A stretch of DNA of 64,000 nt, taken from contig NC_063435.1 of NCBI RefSeq assembly GCF_020379485.1, positions 4,086,162 through 4,150,161 of the forward strand. The letters are read 5' to 3'. The position numbers and the translations under genes are program-made. The DNA comes from Brassica napus. Lineage: Eukaryota > Streptophyta > Magnoliopsida > Brassicales > Brassicaceae. The notes below the pieces were generated by a model that made no database searches, had not been told where the DNA came from, and saw nothing but the letters and a program-made list of their open reading frames with translations. Shown in pieces: positions 44,400 to 56,340 of this stretch; position 1 is the stretch's first letter; each line of letters begins with the position of its first letter.

Positions 44400-46640
44400 A
44401 GTAATACTTCCTCTGTTTTATAAAGAGTTTAATTTTGACAATTTTCTGTTATACAAAAAATCAAATTTTAGAATTATAATGCAATTTGTAATTTTTTAAA
44501 CTTAATATGAATTACAAAGTACATCATTTTATAAATATTTTTTATTTATCTTAAATAATGTTGATTAAATATGGGTAATTAATTAATAAAAACATAAATA
44601 GATTGTAATCATTTTTAGTTTATGTGAAGATTTGACATTTTCCTAAGATTGAGAGAGTATATTTAGTTCTCGGACTCTAAATATTGTATCATAATATTTG
44701 ACCATTTTGGATTTCTAGTATCTGCTAAATCAGTTCTATGATTCAGATAATATAGCTTACATGCAAACCATCCTCAAAAATTAATTATTTAATAATTTAA
44801 TTATAAAATAGCCTAAACTATTCATTATTTGTCATTTGTCACATGTTTTTCAGCTATAATCTATAGTAATAGTTTTGTCCCTTGAGAAACCGTTTTTCCA
44901 GTTCTCTAGTTTGTTAATTGGTGATAGACTCACTGAAAGTCCCCGCAAAAGATGCACTGGCTAAACTCATCGAGGCAATCAGGCGGATGTTGAATTATTA
45001 AGGATCAAGTATCTACCCATGTTCATGGCCAGTTTCTATACAAAATATCTAAGCTAATAAATTAACAAATGTTTTTAAAACGTTGTCAAAAAAAAAAAAA
45101 ACAAATGTTTTAAAAACATGAGATTTTTTATACAAAAATCTCTTGGAAACAAATGTCAACTTTTGGATGGTCAGTTATATTTTCTAAATGAATTTCAAAA
45201 ATATATTTAAACAATATAATATTTTATTGTCAAAATATTTAAGTATTTACACGATTATAAATATATTAGGTGGATTCCAACGCAATGCAACAATTTTTTT
45301 TATTTTTTATATGTATAACAAATATGTATATATGTAAAACTATATTTTTGAATATAGTTTGTTAAATACCCGTTGTTATATCTTTTTTTGGTTAATATAT
45401 TAATTAAATGGAATTGATATACTTATTCTTGTATATTAATTGTCAAAAGTACAACACGTATTGTATCGTGTCTAACTAAAAAATATAACAATTTGAAAAT
45501 AAGAATCACTGATTAAAGAAATTAATTTTAATAATATTAACTAGTCATAAAAGTTTGAATTTTGATTTTTATAAAATTATTATTTTGTATCTGTTAGTAT
45601 ATATTTCAAGTAATACTTAAAATATATAACTTTCCCTAAATTATTTCTTTTTAGAACTTAAATATTAATCATGATAAAAATATGTAAACAAGTTAAATAT
45701 TATTTTATTTTAGAAATCTTGTAAAATTTAATTTTATGAAGTATGATTATGTATGCAACTAAATTAAGATATTATTTTATTATAAAATTGTACATGACGC
45801 ATAAAATAAAAGTCGTATCATATTTTTTATTAAACCATTTCATCGTTTTTTTCTTTTATAACAATACAATTATAATGTATTTAATGTGATGATGACACAT
45901 GCATACATAAGTTTTAGAAATCATTTCCCAAATAATACTTAGGCAATTTTAACGTTGTTTCGAATATTACCATTCTCAAGACTATCAGATTATTTTTAAA
46001 ATATGACTAAGCCGAACAGAGATATTTTGTTAGTTACATATAGGTATACCATACAACTAATAGTTTATAATCTCAAAGAAACGAATTTATACCATGGTGT
46101 ATAGATACCATGAAAAAGGTTTCAATATCATATTTTATTTAAAAATTCCACACACTTTTAATAAAGTGAACAAATATAACGGGAAAGTTCAGTAAAAAAT
46201 AAAAAAAATATACTCCTATATATATTTACAACGGGAAAGCTAGAAACAAGACGAAATGCCTCAAGTCTGAAAGATATAATCAAAGATTCTAGATTTCCCC
46301 ATATCTTAGCGTTTTACTTCTTCAAAAGTTGTCTCAAGACTTGAAAAAAAAGAAGTATATGCTCAACTTTTTTTTTGTCAGCAGAATATGCTCAACTAAA
46401 TATGCTTTTGTTTAACTTTATCTCAACTAAGTCTCTTTAAGGATTGTGCACAAAAAAAAAGTCTCTTTAACGTTAATCTATACTCGAATATAACAAAAAA
46501 ATCGCATTGTTGTTGCAAAAATGTACATTGTACTACACACCAATCTCCAACCAAAAAAACAAAACCCTTATAATTACCCCACACGCACACATACAATAAG
46601 TAAACCCTCACATCTCAAGTTAAGAATATCTCTAAATAAT
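44400..46640. other. COPT1-COPT3 intergenic region
   Basis: AT-rich. About 44407-44657 resembles a degenerate Stowaway-like element (CTTCCTCTGTTTTATAA at one end, GATTGAGAGAGTA at the other). No gene is seen. The last part before 46641 should contain the COPT3 promoter. Confidence 0.4.
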
Positions 46641-47102
46641 ATGAACGGCACGAGTGGATCTTCTACGGCGGCTCCCGCACCTTCACCGTCGGCCTTATTC
46701 CAACATCGCCGCCGTCATCACGGTGGCATGATGCACATGACGTTCTTTTGGGGGAAAAACACAGAGGTTCTATTCGACGGCTGGCCAGGGACTAGCCTGA
46801 AAATGTATTGGGTCTGCGTTGCCACCGTTTTCGTCTTTTCCGCATTGTCGGAGTGGTTGTCTCGATGCGGGATCATGAAAGCCGGTCCGGCTAGCTTAGG
46901 CGGCGGGCTAGCCCAGACAGTGATTTACACTGTGAGGGCTGGTTTGTCTTATCTGATCATGTTGGCTGTGATGTCCTTCAATGGAGGAGTCTTCTTGGCT
47001 GCAATGGCCGGGTTTGGAGTAGGGTTTTTGATTTTTGGAAGTAGGTCTTTTAAGGACACTGGCATTAATAACAATCACACCGAGGTTCAATCACATTGTT
47101 GA
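46641..47102 (+). CDS. COPT3: copper transporter COPT3
   Basis: Intron-less, 153 residues. It has a shorter histidine/methionine-containing N terminus than COPT1 (QHRRRHHGGMMHMTFFWG), then three membrane segments with MX3M (MLAVM) in the second and GX3G (GFGVG) in the third. The C terminus ends VQSHC without the CXC of COPT1. The start at 46641 (MNGTSG) was chosen over an ATG 40 codons upstream because the extra residues have no family similarity and lie in probable 5' leader. COPT3-type proteins are thought to act on internal membranes, with lower transport ability than COPT1. It is divergent from COPT1; the pair descends from a local duplication. Confidence 0.92.
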   Translation: MNGTSGSSTAAPAPSPSALFQHRRRHHGGMMHMTFFWGKNTEVLFDGWPGTSLKMYWVCVATVFVFSALSEWLSRCGIMKAGPASLGGGLAQTVIYTVRAGLSYLIMLAVMSFNGGVFLAAMAGFGVGFLIFGSRSFKDTGINNNHTEVQSHC

Positions 47103-47109
47103 TTCTTAT

Positions 47110-48660
47110 TTGTTTTCATATCAACTATGCTGTTTGTGGGCTTTATCATTTTACAATGAAAATAAAATCTTTCAAGATTTTTAGATTTAGTTTATGAACT
47201 TAAATTTTGCTATATTCTCTTCTTTTTTTCTTTCTTGTTTTGGTCTAAAGTATAATGTTTTACCGGGTTAATTTAATAAATTACGAAACAAACGCTGATC
47301 CAATTCCTATTATTTCCGTATTTATTTACGATTTATTTTTACAATTTTTTTGGGTCAGCTAATGTATTTCCAAGAGTGAGTTAGTTTTTTTGTAGTTTTG
47401 TAAAAGACGAGTGATTTATTTAGCACTTTTGTTTCACCTACCAATGATAACTTTTGGTTATTCTAGAGTTTTGTTGTGATTTTTATGTATGATTGACGCC
47501 GCATCTTTGACAAGTATGACGACAAGAAGAACATGAGGATGGAATGAATGACCCTATTCATATTTACTTTTTATCAGTTCTTTATTTTCTATTCATTTTG
47601 GCAGAGTTTTATGACCACTTAAAAATCAATTCTAAGTTTACGAGTTGTTATGACATGTAAATAAACAGAATTTTCCGTGATGATCAAAACCAGCATAAGA
47701 GCCATCTAAAGATTGGAAATTCATCAACGAAAGATGACTTGAAAAGATAATTAACATCTAAACATCTGAATTCATGAACGCTAATGGTTGTTTTTAACAA
47801 CTGGGTGAGTTTTGTTTTTTTACTTTTCAAATCCCTTAATCATTATTACCATTTTGTTTATTTACTGGATCTTGCATCAACCATTTGTATTTTAAATATT
47901 ATGATGAAATTAAACCATCGATTTGGTTAATTTAATTTCAACAATGATATTTGTTAAAGAATTCCATAAGGTAAATAATATCAAGTCAAGTAAAACAATG
48001 AAAATCAAAATAAGAAGAACTGTTAGTATTATAGGAACGTTTTGTTTCTTTTTAACCTTACTTAGTTTTTCTTAATTTTATTGTGATTTTTTTTTGGTTA
48101 ATGTGTTTAATTTTAAAAAATAATGTATTTATTTGCTATAAATTTCTAACATATACGATTTTGTAAAAATGTGTATGCTTTATGTATATTTATACCATTC
48201 ACTTTTTGTATTAATATTTTATATTGGTAAATATTTGTGCTCCTGCATAGCAGGGGCCATAATACTAATATCTATATTACTAATAAGTTATTTTTTATTG
48301 GTTGCACACATTCTCAATTTTACTGTTTGCTTCTTTGGGTTGTTGGCACATACCATACAATCTGTTCGTATGTCCATAATATGTTCCATGCCGTTTCCAA
48401 ATCCGTTGCATATACACTACGTTGAGATGCTAATAAAAACCCCTTGTGTGGTGTCAGGTGTGGTCGTTGTCACTGATGATTTCGTGGAGACTCTGGATAC
48501 GCTTCCTCAGTTGAACAACGAGTTGCGTGTAGGTCACTTTAACATGAAGGCTAGTAAAGCAAAGGGACTTGCTCATTTATTGAATTAGTCGGACCAAACC
48601 TGGATCACCGATATGAAGAAGAAAATAACACAAGATATGGTTATAATGACCAAGAGGAAC
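47110..48660. other. COPT3 downstream spacer
   Basis: Mostly AT-rich. A short stretch at 48457-48587 reads VVVVTDDFVETLDTLPQLNN and continues KASKAKGLAHLLN to a stop, after a possible acceptor (GTGTCAG), and looks like a leftover exon of a gene I do not recognise. No complete gene is supported. Confidence 0.3.
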
Positions 48661-48669
48661 AAGTATGTT

Positions 48670-50325
48670 AGGGCCTGTTTGTTTCTCCATCTCGATGAGT
48701 CATTTGGATGAAAATGAGAGTTTTGTTTGTTTAGGTACTAAAAGTGCAACTCATTCAGATGGATCATCCGGATGATTTTTGGAAATTTAGGTTTAATTAT
48801 AAAGTTCATTCAGCTGAACCAATTTGGATCATTTGAATGAAAATGATTCATTCAAAATGGTATAGTGTCTATTATGCCCATAATATTGTAATTCACAAAT
48901 TACAAATCAAAAAATAATATCATTTTTGTCACATACAAAAACTGACAAAACTACAAAAACATGTTTTCCCGCGAAAAACTAAAAACTATTTTTTCACGCT
49001 AAAACCCCAAAAACGCAATTTTCCGTCAAATTGCAAAAACGTGTTTTTTCGCTAAAACCAAAAAACGTGTTTTCATGCCAAAATCACAAAAACATGTTTT
49101 CACGCTAACACCCCAAAACACATTTTCCGCCAAAACAAAAAAATACATTTTCCCGCCAAAATTGTAAAAAAGTATTTTTCTGCCAAAAAAACAAAAAAAA
49201 AACGTGTTTTCCCGCTAAAACCGAAAATCTCGTTTTCCCGCCAAAACTGAAAAATCTCGTTTTCCCGCCAAAACCGAAAAAATCTCATTTTCCGCAAAAA
49301 CCGCAAAAATGCAAAAACACGATTTCCCGAGAAAAACATGTTTCCCTTCCAAAACTGCAAAACACGTTTTCCCGCTAAAACGTGTTTTCCCGCCAAAACC
49401 GCAAAAATGCGTTTTTCCGTCAAAACCGCAAAAACGTGTTTTCCCGCCAAAACTGCAAAAACGCGTTTTCCCGCCAAAACAGCAAAAACACATTTTTCCG
49501 CCAAAAGCGTGTTTTCCCGCCAAAACCGCAAAACACGTTTTTTCCGCCAAAACAGTAAAAACACATTTTCCCGCTAAAAACGTGTTTACCCGCCAAAACT
49601 GAAAAAAGCGTTTTCTTGCCAATAACGAAAAATCTCGTTTTCTCGCCAAAACCGAAAAATTTCGTTTTAACGTGTTTCCCTCCAAACCGCAAAAAACGTG
49701 TTTTTCCGCCAAAAACGTCTTTTTCCGCCAAAACTGCAAAAACGTGTTTTCTCGCCAAAAACCGAAAAAATTCGTTTAACGTGTTTTCTTCCAAAACCGC
49801 AAAAACGCGTTTTTCCGCTTAAAATGTATTTTTCCGCCAAAACTACAAAAACATGTTTTCTCGCCAAAACCAAAAAAATTGTATTTTCCCGCCAAAACCA
49901 AAAAATCTCGTTTTCCCGCCAGAACCGAAAAATCTTGTTTTTCCGCCAAAACCGAAAAATGTGTTTTCTCGCTAAAACCGAAAAATCTTTTTTTTTTCTG
50001 CCCAAACCGCAAAAAAATCGTTAATTTTAAAATAATTCTAATGTAAATATATTCAACTAAATTATTAAATGTAATATAGTTAAATTTAATATCAAACATA
50101 TGATTAAACCAACACAAGGGTATTTTGGTAATTTGTTTACTAAACTTATTTGAATGGAAATGAAAATAAAGAAACAAACATAAGATCCATTTAGATAATT
50201 CATCTAGATGAGCCATGTGGATAGACAAACAAACAATCACAAAAAATGTGAATGGATCATCTGAATAGATCATAAAAATGAATCATTTGGACGGAGATGA
50301 CAAATGGTGAAACAAACAGCAACTA
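48670..50325. mobile_element. DNA-transposon-like block carrying an E2F-site satellite
   Basis: The left end reads GGGCCTGTTTGTTTC and the right end, on the other strand, reads TTGCTGTTTGTTTC. The subterminal regions on both sides also match as inverted repeats rich in GATCATCCGGATG- and CATTTGGATGA-like words. This is the plan of a non-autonomous DNA transposon. No transposase or clear target duplication is visible. The middle (48950-50020) is the tandem satellite listed separately. Confidence 0.6.
48950..50020. repeat. ~27-bp satellite with repeated TTTCCCGC (E2F-type) sites
   Basis: About 40 degenerate units of roughly 27 bp, each like CGTGTTTTCCCGCCAAAACC plus a few A-rich bases. I count at least 13 exact TTTCCCGC words and about eight exact TTTCCCGCCAAA, the canonical E2F/DP binding site; others are one mismatch away (TTTTCCGCC, TTCTCGCC). 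Because 27 is a multiple of three and the units lack stops, long spurious frames open on both strands with 9-residue repeats such as VFAVLAGKR. These are not treated as genes. Confidence 0.85.
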
Positions 50326-50329
50326 ACTC

Positions 50330-51165
50330 TGTTTACAAAGCAGACGAAACCGTAACTTAACCAACCTCTAATTTAACTTCCTTTAACATACTTAACTAGC
50401 CTCGGTATAAAACATACTTGCTGGGATATTATCATCATATTTAGAAGCTTTATATCAGAAGATTAGACTGCAAAACCCATAATTAACTAAGTAGCACGAA
50501 GTTATCTCTTAACCTAACCATATTTAACTTGTCGGTGTAAGTAAACAATTGAAGAAAGAGAAGTCACATGAGGGGTGGAGAAATGCACTATGTAACCATC
50601 ACCGGACACAACTAATATGAGTAATGCAAAACGGGAAAGCATATATTTCCACATTTCAATACATTTAACTGCGTTCTGAAGATATAATACTAACAATACT
50701 AAACTAATAGTTATTCCAAAAGGGCAAAATAATGACTGTAACTCTATAGGCGTAATATGCGAACAAGAGACTTTAAGCATATAAAGCAGACGTAAGAACC
50801 AAGGCTAACCAATCAAATAAAGTCTTTTATTTTATTTTTTACATTGGCGATGATTTTATTACAAGGAATTCTACATAAAAACAACCCATCCCTTTATTAC
50901 AAAATACATGCATATATATGCATATTTTATTGTTCTTTTATCATAAGAATTATTGATTTTACTTAACCAGCTTGCATATGGAACTACCAATATAATAAAA
51001 TAACAAATTCACCCCTTTTAAAATTTATATATTTCCAGCTAAAATAATGATTATAACGCTTTTTATTTATTTATTTTTTGACCCCACTATAAAATATTCA
51101 ATCCGAAAAGATACTACCTTTCGAAAACCTACAATTTCAGCGATCACGAGCATGTGTGCCGATGT
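50330..51165. other. intergenic DNA, nothing recognised
   Basis: AT-rich spacer without a credible gene, RNA or transposon end. Confidence 0.35.
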
Positions 51166-51169
51166 TTGA

Positions 51170-52011
51170 TCAGTACGTCCATTCATGTGGCAAATCCGCC
51201 GGTGGTTCTTGGTGACTCTGGGCCGACGTTTCTGCCGTGTATGGTGGTCCACTTTGTGCCTGAGTTAATGAACTGCCTTTGGTACTTCTGCTGTTTTTGT
51301 TCTTCATGGACACCAACAAAGCATCTGTATAGTAAATAGTTTCAATAATTATCAATTGAAGACCTTTAACTGGCCGGTGTAAAAAAAAAAACGTATCAAG
51401 AATTATATCAGATGATACTAAAAACCTAACATTACAAACAAACAAAAACATACTTCAAACTATATTAGTTTACATGTGTCTAATATGATGTAAGTTAATG
51501 CTAACTAATTAATTTCGCGGCGAGCAGATCCTTCGGTAATAAACTTTCTTACAAATCGACACCTTGATCTATCACATGGCTACTAAAGTCCAAAATCTAA
51601 TTAGCTGGAAGTCCTGATGCAAATAAATATTTGGAACATTTTCAAATATCTTCTTATTTATTTTATTAATTATATTAAATTTAGATAATTATCTTTGTTG
51701 TTTTAGGATTTATAAAGAAGTTTCAATATAAAGAAAATATATAGCAATGAAAATTCAATTTCAGAGAACATTTTGAGAGGTTTTGTACTGTTTATAAATA
51801 TATACAGGGATATAAGGTATAAGTAATTCTTGTAAATCATAACTTTACTCAAAAGAATACAAACAGAAAATTGAATAAGGAAAACGATATGTGGGGTTGG
51901 TACCATGAAAAGGAGGGATATCAGATGAGAATGTAGAAGGAACACCCAATTTGTCAAAGTGAACTTTCAAGGCTTCAACTACTCTTGCTGGTATAATTAC
52001 TGTTGAACATC
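51170..52011 (-). CDS. last two exons of an unrecognised gene
   Basis: Two minus-strand stretches behave like exons. The first (52011-51904) follows an acceptor ATTTTGCAG and ends CATG before GTACC. It encodes CSTVIIPARVVEALKVHF, then DKLGVPSTFSSDIPPFH. The second (51324-51170) follows ACTATACAG and reads DALLVSMKNKNSRSTKGS, continuing to PADLPHEWTY and a stop. The phases match (one base carried over each junction), giving 88 residues without a stop. I do not recognise the family. Upstream exons were not found, so the gene may be partial, decayed, or continue in the 52-53.6 kb region. Composition is mixed with a hydrophilic serine/glutamine-rich tail. Confidence 0.4.
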
Positions 52012-52019
52012 CTGCAAAA

Positions 52020-53670
52020 TTTTATTTTTTTCAAACAAAAAGTCAAAACCAAACCAAATCCACGTCTAAACCAAACTAAACCGGTCTGGTACTTAATTCT
52101 CAAAGTAATAACTTCAGGAAATTGTTTGGTTGAGACATCAGTTTCATAGAACGACAATACTAATAGTACAATATATAGTAAATTGTCACCACCTCACACC
52201 AATATCTAAGCCACATCAAATCAAAATTATGCCAAAAGAAAGAATAAATTTATCAGAAGGTAGAAGATATTCGTTTAACCCACCGACTCCTAGATTGGAT
52301 AACGTTTAGGAATTGAAAATGAAATAATCAAAGAATCTTAATGTTGAATATTATGTATAATTCTTTGTGTTTAACGAATACGAGAAAGTGTTACAAAAAG
52401 AAAAAAAAAGAATATGAGAAAGCCTTGGTAAATTAGTGTTACATGTGTGGGTTTATAATACTATACTTAGACAGAAAGAAAAGTTTATACTATGTGGTTA
52501 GGATATACATTGGGTATCGTCAATGATCGAACGGTGACATGAGGAAGAATCACAAGACGGATAGGTTATCTTAGACTAGAATCCACTGGTCGAGTGAACT
52601 TAGTAAGGTCTTACGAAAAGATAATGATAATGATTTTTGAACTTAAAGGGTCTATTTTGTTGAAAGGGAAACCAGCAAGTTGTGGCAATATTCTAATCAG
52701 GTAGGGCAAATCTGTCCCATCACCAGCCAGTCAGCCACATAAAATCTTAAAAGAAAAAAAGAGAGATTAATAGGTGCGAAGGAATCTTTGGTATCTACTC
52801 CTCAGTCAAACGGTGTAATAATGTAAGTGAAAGATTCTTATTATAAAAATTGTCCTAAAATAATTGAGTTTTGAGCTTGTAATGATTGTACTCAACCAGC
52901 TAAATTAACTCAACCTAATCTTAATCCAACTATTAATCTTTCAAATAAAATTTATTTATGTCACAATTTATGAATCCTTCTAACACTTTCAGCTTAGCTA
53001 TAACTAAATGAATAAAAAAACAAACAGTTGTGAGTAAAGGAGAACAGGGGAATTTGTTGAACACCGAAAGTCGATTCTGCAAGTGCATGTCAATTGTCAA
53101 GGGATATGTAATTTTATCAATCTCGTCGACCACATAAAAGAATTACACTCTAAGATAGAATTTAAACAAGAGTTCTCTTTAATCTATCTCTAAAGTTAAT
53201 AGTGTTATATTTATTATATTATGTACATAATTATAAAATTGCTAAAATCTAATATATACACAAGATTCTCACTTTGTCAACCCCAAAAAACAAAGTAGGA
53301 ATCTCGAAGTATCTAGACGACGACGTCATTCCAGCTTTATTTTTTTGTCGTTTATTGTACGTAACCTTCTTTTAAACCACTAACTCTGTTTTTTTTACAC
53401 AAACAATAGGATTGGTTATTTAACTAAGTTCTGAAGTGTTGCAAAAAAAAAACTAAGTTCTGAAATAAAAGATAGAAATATAAGAAGTGAAAATTAAAAA
53501 AAAAAAGAGAGAGAGAGGAATAATAGAGTTATTTTCATCAAACCTAGAGTAATAATAAAACAATGAATATATGTTTTTTCAATTAAAACAGTAACTGAAA
53601 ATAATAATTCTATTTGATTGACAATTTTACAGAGAGAGAGTAATAATGGTAAAATTACTACTATTAGTGT
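52020..53670. other. intergenic or upstream region of the unrecognised gene
   Basis: No supported gene. A minus-strand stretch at about 53030-53133 (VDEIDKITYPLTIDMHLQ) has coding-like composition and could be another exon, but no splice partner could be set. Confidence 0.3.
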
Positions 53671-53672
53671 TT

Positions 53673-54526
53673 CTAACCTGATTTCTTGCGTGACTCCACA
53701 ACAGTACCATGACAACGTGGTAAGAACACTCCAGTTCCACCCGACCCGGTTCTCGAACCGGACCCGTCAACGAACACCGCCTTCACGCCCGACCTTGGTC
53801 TCTGTTGGTATTGGCAGTTCCTTGCTTTGTGTCCTACTACGTCATCGTTTCTTTGCTTATCTTTCTCCTTTTTGATCTTATGGAACTATATATATAGAAA
53901 GTGAACGAACTTTTAAACTTTTAAAAACATAAATGCATCAAACGGTGGTAATAAAACCCATTTATAATCGAAGGATTCTTTTAAAAAAAAAATTCTGAAT
54001 AATTAATCAATGATAAAACATGAGCTCACGTTAGCTTGAATAGATCGGATCTGGTCATCGATCAAAGCTTGTTTTGATTGGGAAGGAATCATAACAGGCT
54101 TAGTCTCAACGGTCACCGGAGTTAACGGCGGCGTTGGTTCACGTGAAGGACCGATCGGGCTGCTATTACCGGATGCGAACGGTGACCAAAGAGTCGATTG
54201 CGGTGAGCCAGAGCCACCACTACAAGACTGAGTCAAGAAGAAGAAAGATTAGTAAAGAGAGAAGAGTCGAACTCGAACCTGTTGTGTTCTTAAAAGGTGT
54301 GTACCTTTTGATGCTTTTCATCGTCTTGAAGCATGTAGTTAGTCATCTGGCGAGTCAACTCTGCAACGTACTCGTCTTCTTCATCGTTTGGTGGCTTTGG
54401 TGGAACCGGGTCTTCTGATACGGAGTCGGATAAGAGCGAGTTTGTGGTTGGAGTGAAGAAAGTTGAGTTTGTGTGATCGTAAAAGGAGCTAAAGAAATCT
54501 ATGTCTTGTAGTTCCGTAGATTCCAT
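53673..54526 (-). CDS. conserved plant protein of unknown function (At5g59050-like)
   Basis: Three exons on the minus strand (54526-54305, 54227-54030, 53885-53673) with GT-AG introns give 210 residues. The N terminus MESTELQDIDFFSSFYDH is acidic. A conserved block DEYVAELTRQMTNYMLQD lies near residues 53-70. The middle is Ser/Pro-rich (SGSPQSTLWSPF, PSREPTPPLTPV), and the C terminus contains GTGVFLPRCHG before RKKSG. I recall this combination from a small family of plant proteins with no established biochemical role, including At5g59050, which fits the synteny. No catalytic motif, membrane segment or signal peptide is seen. The start was taken at MESTELQ; a longer in-frame start exists 12 codons upstream. 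Confidence 0.82.
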
Positions 54527-54529
54527 TTG

Positions 54530-55875
54530 ATGCTTGTTGTCTAGAGAAACAGAGGAAAGCAAGAAGAGAGAGAAGAGACAGAGAAGTTATGAGTTTAAGA
54601 GATATAAAAAAGAAGGAAGAAGAAGACCGTACAGATGACAGCTTTATCAGAAGGCGTTACGACAATTTCACCTGTCAATTGTTGCGAGTTTGCGACCCAC
54701 CAGGGATTAAGGATTAAGGAAAGCTATTTAAAAAGAAGAACAAATAATCAGTTTAAAAAAACAAAAGAAGAACAAATAAATATAAATATGTATTTATTTT
54801 TTCCTTTTTTTTATTGGTTGAAATATGAATGCATTTTTTTCATAACGAACCTTTTTAGGTGAATGTTCATTAAAAATTCTCTTAAAACAATGTATTCAAC
54901 CAAAATTGATTTCCCTACCATTTAAAGCTTAATTACAACCATTTTTTATTTTCAGCTTTAGTTTTAAAATCTAAATAAAGCATGACAATTTTTCTAACTG
55001 TAGATAAAAAATCAAACTAAAGAAACTTCCAACAGCCTAACTAATGACCTCCATAATCTCTCAACTACCAATCTACCATGGTAAGTAAGTCCTCATTGTG
55101 AGACTCTGAAATAAGTTTAACATGATCAGATAGACTGGAAATATATTAAGATCACTGCTTCCAATGATATTAAATAAGTTTAACTTATAATACAAGTTAT
55201 GTGTCGTGTATGCCATACCTCAAATTATGTTAGCTAGGACATACAATATGGTTCTTCTTATCACTTCAAATTAATGAAGATCTGCTAACCATTACAAGAT
55301 ACCATGCAACATCATATATTGGTTTAAGGATTTGATGTTAAGTAAGGTTAGTTCACGCTTTATGATCTGACCAAACGTTTTTAACATTTAGACCCAACAA
55401 AAAAAAATCTGACCAAACGTAAGTATGCACACCTTTTCTTGGTATAACTACACTAAAATAATTCCTACTACCACCAGCTTATGATTGCTTATAGAATTCA
55501 ATTCACATTCTATATGAGAAATATTGGTTTATTTTCCGAATCTGCAACGTTTTACTCGATATTAATTGTTTTTTTATTAAATAAAGTTGGTCTAATATCA
55601 CTTTATGGCAAAGCCTTTAGCTAACAACCATTAACCATACATCTATTGGACTTTTGAGTGTGGGATAATCAAACTACTAATGCTGATATATTTTTATTGA
55701 TTAATAAATACTTTTATTTATTAGAATTGCTTTCAGGCACATCTGTGGAAAACATAAAAATGTTAAATTGTACATATGTACAAATTTACAATTGAACGTA
55801 GATATTCAAGACTTGGTATTAAAAATTCACCATATATATCATTGTATTTATAATATCATGGATCACCACTGTCAA
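54530..55875. other. intergenic DNA, nothing recognised
   Basis: The first 100 bp is purine-rich (GAGAGAGAAGAGACAGAG), the probable 5' leader of the minus-strand gene. The rest is AT-rich with no gene seen. Confidence 0.4.
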
Positions 55876-55879
55876 CAAT

Positions 55880-55951
55880 GTCGTTGTAGTATAGTGGTAA
55901 GTATTCCCGCCTGTCACGCGGGTGACCCGGGTTCGATCCCCGGCAACGGCG
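55880..55951 (+). tRNA. tRNA-Asp (GTC)
   Basis: 72 nt folding as a standard cloverleaf. The acceptor stem GTCGTTG pairs with CAACGGC (one T-G pair), leaving discriminator G at 55951. The anticodon stem CCCGC/GCGGG encloses loop CTGTCAC with anticodon GTC at 55913-55915. The T arm is CCGGG-TTCGATC-CCCGG. Internal promoter boxes are TAGTATAGTGG (A box) and GGTTCGATCC (B box). A T-rich run follows at about 55956 as the Pol III terminator. No intron and no encoded CCA, as usual for nuclear tRNA genes. Confidence 0.97.
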
Positions 55952-55954
55952 TAT

Positions 55955-56340
55955 TCTTTTTCCTTTTTGTTCCTTTCTACATACACGTCGTCCTTTACCA
56001 CAACCTCACAATATCAAAACGACTCGACGTTTTTCTTCGCTTGAGACGGGACGCAGTCTAGCAACCAATTGCTCACACCACCTTCTCAACTTCGTCCACC
56101 GCCGCATTACGAAGGCGCGTGGGTCACATGTGCGTGACGTTACTGCGATGATTCATTGAATTTTGGAGAGAGCATGTGCACATGACTTAAAGAATACGGA
56201 ATTTAGTTTTAATCTAAACGAAGTCTCTTAAAGTCAAACGTTGTTCCCGATTCAATCCACTGACAAACTAACCACTTATTTTCTCTGTCTTAAACGATGC
56301 AACTCGAGTTTCCAGATTCGATCTGTCACTGTCACTTTCC
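55955..56340. other. spacer and 5' leader of the glycosyltransferase gene
   Basis: Moderate-GC DNA without an open frame of note. The last 60-100 bases before 56341 are the likely 5' UTR. Confidence 0.4.

Noticed and set aside
46521..46640. Upstream in-frame start for COPT3
   Set aside because: The extra 40 residues have no similarity to COPT proteins and the sequence looks like 5' leader.
48169..48450. Hydrophobic frame suggesting a membrane protein
   Set aside because: It is AT-rich random-looking sequence (I, L, Y, F runs) without a family pattern; only the 3' part looks exon-like.
49100..50005. Long open frames on both strands (100-175 codons) in the satellite
   Set aside because: They come from a stop-free 27-bp repeat read in several frames, with no domain, no splice context and mirrored frames on both strands.
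48950..50020. Regularly spaced repeats resembling a CRISPR array
   Set aside because: Units are contiguous and degenerate with no unique spacers, in a plant nuclear genome.
55819..56061. Open frames overlapping the tRNA-Asp gene
   Set aside because: They are readings of the tRNA itself, with no protein similarity.
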